In this document: positions 60,301-64,000 of the stretch, one piece after another
How positions within the stretch are numbered: position 1 is the stretch's first letter
Layout of the letters: every line of letters starts with the position of its first letter
Assembly (NCBI RefSeq): GCF_050908995.1
Contig: NC_135125.1
Span: 16,477,849-16,541,848, forward strand
Direction of reading: 5' to 3'
Origin: Andrena cerasifolii
Lineage: Eukaryota; Arthropoda; Insecta; Hymenoptera; Andrenidae
DNA: 64,000 nt
Position numbers and translations under genes: made by a program
The notes under the pieces: generated by a model
What the model was told of the DNA's origin: nothing
Database searches by the model: none
Seen by the model: only the letters and a program-made list of their open reading frames with translations

Positions 60301-63300
60301 CCAGACCTCCCCCACAATGTTTTTTATACAATTTTTTCTAATTTTTTCAATTTTTTTTCTAATTTTTTCCACTTTTTTACTAGTTTCACCGGGTTCGTCC
60401 TGGGTTAGGTCTGGTTTTTCTTGCTTGTTTATGGGTTAGGTCTGGTTTTTCCTGCTTTTTTGTAACCCAGACCTCCCCCACAATGTTTTTTATACAATTT
60501 TTTCTAATTTTTTCAATTTTTTTTCTAATTTTTTCCACTTTTTTACTAGTTTCACCGGGTTCGTCCTGGGTTAGGTCTGGTTTTTCTTGCTTGTTTATGG
60601 GTTAGGTCTGGTTTTTCCTGCTTTTTTGTAACCCAGACCTCCCCCACAATGTTTTTTATACAATTTTTTCTAATTTTTTCAATTTTTTTTCTAATTTTTT
60701 CCACTTTTTTACTAGTTTCACCGGGTTCGTCCTGGGTTAGGTCTGGTTTTTCTTGCTTGTTTATGGGTTAGGTCTGGTTTTTCCTGCTTTTTTGTAACCC
60801 AGACCTCCCCCACAATGTTTTTTATACAATTTTTTCTAATTTTTTCAATTTTTTTTCTAATTTTTTCCACTTTTTTACTAGTTTCACCGGGTTCGTCCTG
60901 GGTTAGGTCTGGTTTTTCTTGCTTGTTTATGGGTTAGGTCTGGTTTTTCCTGCTTTTTTGTAACCCAGACCTCCCCCACAATGTTTTTTATACAATTTTT
61001 TCTAATTTTTTCAATTTTTTTTCTAATTTTTTCCACTTTTTTACTAGTTTCACCGGGTTCGTCCTGGGTTAGGTCTGGTTTTTCTTGCTTGTTTATGGGT
61101 TAGGTCTGGTTTTTCCTGCTTTTTTGTAACCCAGACCTCCCCCACAATGTTTTTTATACAATTTTTTCTAATTTTTTCAATTTTTTTTCTAATTTTTTCC
61201 ACTTTTTTACTAGTTTCACCGGGTTCGTCCTGGGTTAGGTCTGGTTTTTCTTGCTTGTTTATGGGTTAGGTCTGGTTTTTCCTGCTTTTTTGTAACCCAG
61301 ACCTCCCCCACAATGTTTTTTATACAATTTTTTCTAATTTTTTCAATTTTTTTTCTAATTTTTTCCACTTTTTTACTAGTTTCACCGGGTTCGTCCTGGG
61401 TTAGGTCTGGTTTTTCTTGCTTGTTTATGGGTTAGGTCTGGTTTTTCCTGCTTTTTTGTAACCCAGACCTCCCCCACAATGTTTTTTATACAATTTTTTC
61501 TAATTTTTTCAATTTTTTTTCTAATTTTTTCCACTTTTTTACTAGTTTCACCGGGTTCGTCCTGGGTTAGGTCTGGTTTTTCTTGCTTGTTTATGGGTTA
61601 GGTCTGGTTTTTCCTGCTTTTTTGTAACCCAGACCTCCCCCACAATGTTTTTTATACAATTTTTTCTAATTTTTTCAATTTTTTTTCTAATTTTTTCCAC
61701 TTTTTTACTAGTTTCACCGGGTTCGTCCTGGGTTAGGTCTGGTTTTTCTTGCTTGTTTATGGGTTAGGTCTGGTTTTTCCTGCTTTTTTGTAACCCAGAC
61801 CTCCCCCACAATGTTTTTTATACAATTTTTTCTAATTTTTTCAATTTTTTTTCTAATTTTTTCCACTTTTTTACTAGTTTCACCGGGTTCGTCCTGGGTT
61901 AGGTCTGGTTTTTCTTGCTTGTTTATGGGTTAGGTCTGGTTTTTCCTGCTTTTTTGTAACCCAGACCTCCCCCACAATGTTTTTTATACAATTTTTTCTA
62001 ATTTTTTCAATTTTTTTTCTAATTTTTTCCACTTTTTTACTAGTTTCACCGGGTTCGTCCTGGGTTAGGTCTGGTTTTTCTTGCTTGTTTATGGGTTAGG
62101 TCTGGTTTTTCCTGCTTTTTTGTAACCCAGACCTCCCCCACAATGTTTTTTATACAATTTTTTCTAATTTTTTCAATTTTTTTTCTAATTTTTTCCACTT
62201 TTTTACTAGTTTCACCGGGTTCGTCCTGGGTTAGGTCTGGTTTTTCTTGCTTGTTTATGGGTTAGGTCTGGTTTTTCCTGCTTTTTTGTAACCCAGACCT
62301 CCCCCACAATGTTTTTTATACAATTTTTTCTAATTTTTTCAATTTTTTTTCTAATTTTTTCCACTTTTTTACTAGTTTCACCGGGTTCGTCCTGGGTTAG
62401 GTCTGGTTTTTCTTGCTTGTTTATGGGTTAGGTCTGGTTTTTCCTGCTTTTTTGTAACCCAGACCTCCCCCACAATGTTTTTTATACAATTTTTTCTAAT
62501 TTTTTCAATTTTTTTTCTAATTTTTTCCACTTTTTTACTAGTTTCACCGGGTTCGTCCTGGGTTAGGTCTGGTTTTTCTTGCTTGTTTATGGGTTAGGTC
62601 TGGTTTTTCCTGCTTTTTTGTAACCCAGACCTCCCCCACAATGTTTTTTATACAATTTTTTCTAATTTTTTCAATTTTTTTTCTAATTTTTTCCACTTTT
62701 TTACTAGTTTCACCGGGTTCGTCCTGGGTTAGGTCTGGTTTTTCTTGCTTGTTTATGGGTTAGGTCTGGTTTTTCCTGCTTTTTTGTAACCCAGACCTCC
62801 CCCACAATGTTTTTTATACAATTTTTTCTAATTTTTTCAATTTTTTTTCTAATTTTTTCCACTTTTTTACTAGTTTCACCGGGTTCGTCCTGGGTTAGGT
62901 CTGGTTTTTCTTGCTTGTTTATGGGTTAGGTCTGGTTTTTCCTGCTTTTTTGTAACCCAGACCTCCCCCACAATGTTTTTTATACAATTTTTTCTAATTT
63001 TTTCAATTTTTTTTCTAATTTTTTCCACTTTTTTACTAGTTTCACCGGGTTCGTCCTGGGTTAGGTCTGGTTTTTCTTGCTTGTTTATGGGTTAGGTCTG
63101 GTTTTTCCTGCTTTTTTGTAACCCAGACCTCCCCCACAATGTTTTTTATACAATTTTTTCTAATTTTTTCAATTTTTTTTCTAATTTTTTCCACTTTTTT
63201 ACTAGTTTCACCGGGTTCGTCCTGGGTTAGGTCTGGTTTTTCTTGCTTGTTTATGGGTTAGGTCTGGTTTTTCCTGCTTTTTTGTAACCCAGACCTCCCC

Positions 63301-63436
63301 CACAATGTTTTTTATACAATTTTTTCTAATTTTTTCAATTTTTTTTCTAATTTTTTCCACTTTTTTACTAGTTTCACCGGGTTCGTCCTGGGTTAGGTCT
63401 GGTTTTTCTTGCTTGTTTATGGGTTAGGTCTGGTTT
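57331..63436. repeat. 166-bp subtelomeric satellite containing telomeric cores
   Basis: About 36.8 head-to-tail copies. ATGTTTTTTATACAATTTTT recurs at 57,495, 57,661, 57,827 and so on to 63,305, exactly 35 steps of 166 bases, and CTAGTTTCACCGGGTTCG follows the same spacing from 57,391. Only the first unit is clearly diverged (164 bp). Each unit has a T-rich half and a half with two forward telomeric cores (CTGGGTTAGGTCTGG and GGGTTAGGTCTGG) and one inverted core (TAACCCAGACCT). All units I compared look identical, showing recent or continuing homogenisation. It encodes nothing. Confidence 0.97.
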
Positions 63437-64000
63437 GGGTTAGGTCTGGGTTAGGTCTGGGTTAGGTCTGGGTTAGGTCTGGGTTAGGTCTGGGTTAGGT
63501 CTGGGTTAGGTCTGGGTTAGGTCTGGGTTAGGTCTGGGTTAGGTCTGGGTTAGGTCTGGGTTAGGTCTGGGTTAGGTCTGGGTTAGGTCTGGGTTAGGTC
63601 TGGGTTAGGTCTGGGTTAGGTCTGGGTTAGGTCTGGGTTAGGTCTGGGTTAGGTCTGGGTTAGGTCTGGGTTAGGTCTGGGTTAGGTCTGGGTTAGGTCT
63701 GGGTTAGGTCTGGGTTAGGTCTGGGTTAGGTCTGGGTTAGGTCTGGGTTAGGTCTGGGTTAGGTCTGGGTTAGGTCTGGGTTAGGTCTGGGTTAGGTCTG
63801 GGTTAGGTCTGGGTTAGGTCTGGGTTAGGTCTGGGTTAGGTCTGGGTTAGGTCTGGGTTAGGTCTGGGTTAGGTCTGGGTTAGGTCTGGGTTAGGTCTGG
63901 GTTAGGTCTGGGTTAGGTCTGGGTTAGGTCTGGGTTAGGTCTGGGTTAGGTCTGGGTTAGGTCTGGGTTAGGTCTGGGTTAGGTCTGGGTTAGGTCTGGG
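63437..64000 (+). repeat. Telomere, (TTAGGTCTGGG)n
   Basis: Fifty-one perfect copies of the 11-base unit plus three bases, with no variant copy, running to the window edge. The G-rich strand reads 5'->3' rightward, as expected for a right chromosome end. The unit contains the insect TTAGG followed by TCTGGG; variant units of this kind are known from Hymenoptera. The complementary telomerase RNA template would read through CCCAGACCTAA. Confidence 0.95.

Overview
This window is the end of an insect chromosome, very probably hymenopteran. The last 564 bases are a perfect array of the 11-base unit TTAGGTCTGGG, read with the G-rich strand running 5'->3' toward the right edge, which is the orientation expected at a right-hand telomere. 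The genes are split by short GT-AG introns and their products match animal families. No bacterial features are present. The species cannot be fixed from sequence alone.

Layout, left to right. Bases 1 to about 34,600 hold no gene I can recognise: alternating GC-rich patches and AT-rich stretches with decayed mobile elements. Four of these, plus a fifth inside a gene at 39.3 kb, are 640-740 bp TTAA-flanked elements beginning GGGG (GAGG at one left end) and ending CCCC. Four of the five are long full-length palindromes. Also here are a hAT-type MITE with an 8-bp target duplication, a very short Helitron, a TTAA MITE with CCTTTAGAGGGC-type ends, a cluster of TTGCAACGTT-rich elements and a tRNA-derived SINE relic.

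Bases 34.6-49.1 kb hold the gene cluster: an SLC12A8-type cation-chloride-cotransporter relative (minus, 9 coding exons), the Tudor-domain splicing factor SMNDC1/SPF30 (minus, 5 exons), the penta-EF-hand protein peflin (plus, 3 exons, head-to-head with SMNDC1), a decayed P-element-like transposase (minus), and a CAP/SCP-domain protein of the GAPR-1/GLIPR2 type (minus, 5 exons) that has lost most of the CAP metal-binding tetrad. The first three are single-copy housekeeping-type genes and do not form a pathway with each other.

Bases 49.1-54.3 kb are gene-free subtelomeric DNA with a local duplication and a tight cluster of TATCGATA motifs. From 54.28 to 57.29 kb runs a minisatellite of two alternating 35-37 bp units that share a 19-bp core. 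From 57.33 to 63.44 kb runs a highly homogeneous 166-bp satellite, about 37 copies, each with two forward and one inverted telomere-repeat core. The telomere itself starts inside the last satellite unit. This satellite-telomere system, with telomeric sequence in both orientations inside every satellite unit and short telomeric words also at 33.97 and 43.03 kb, is the most interesting part of the window.
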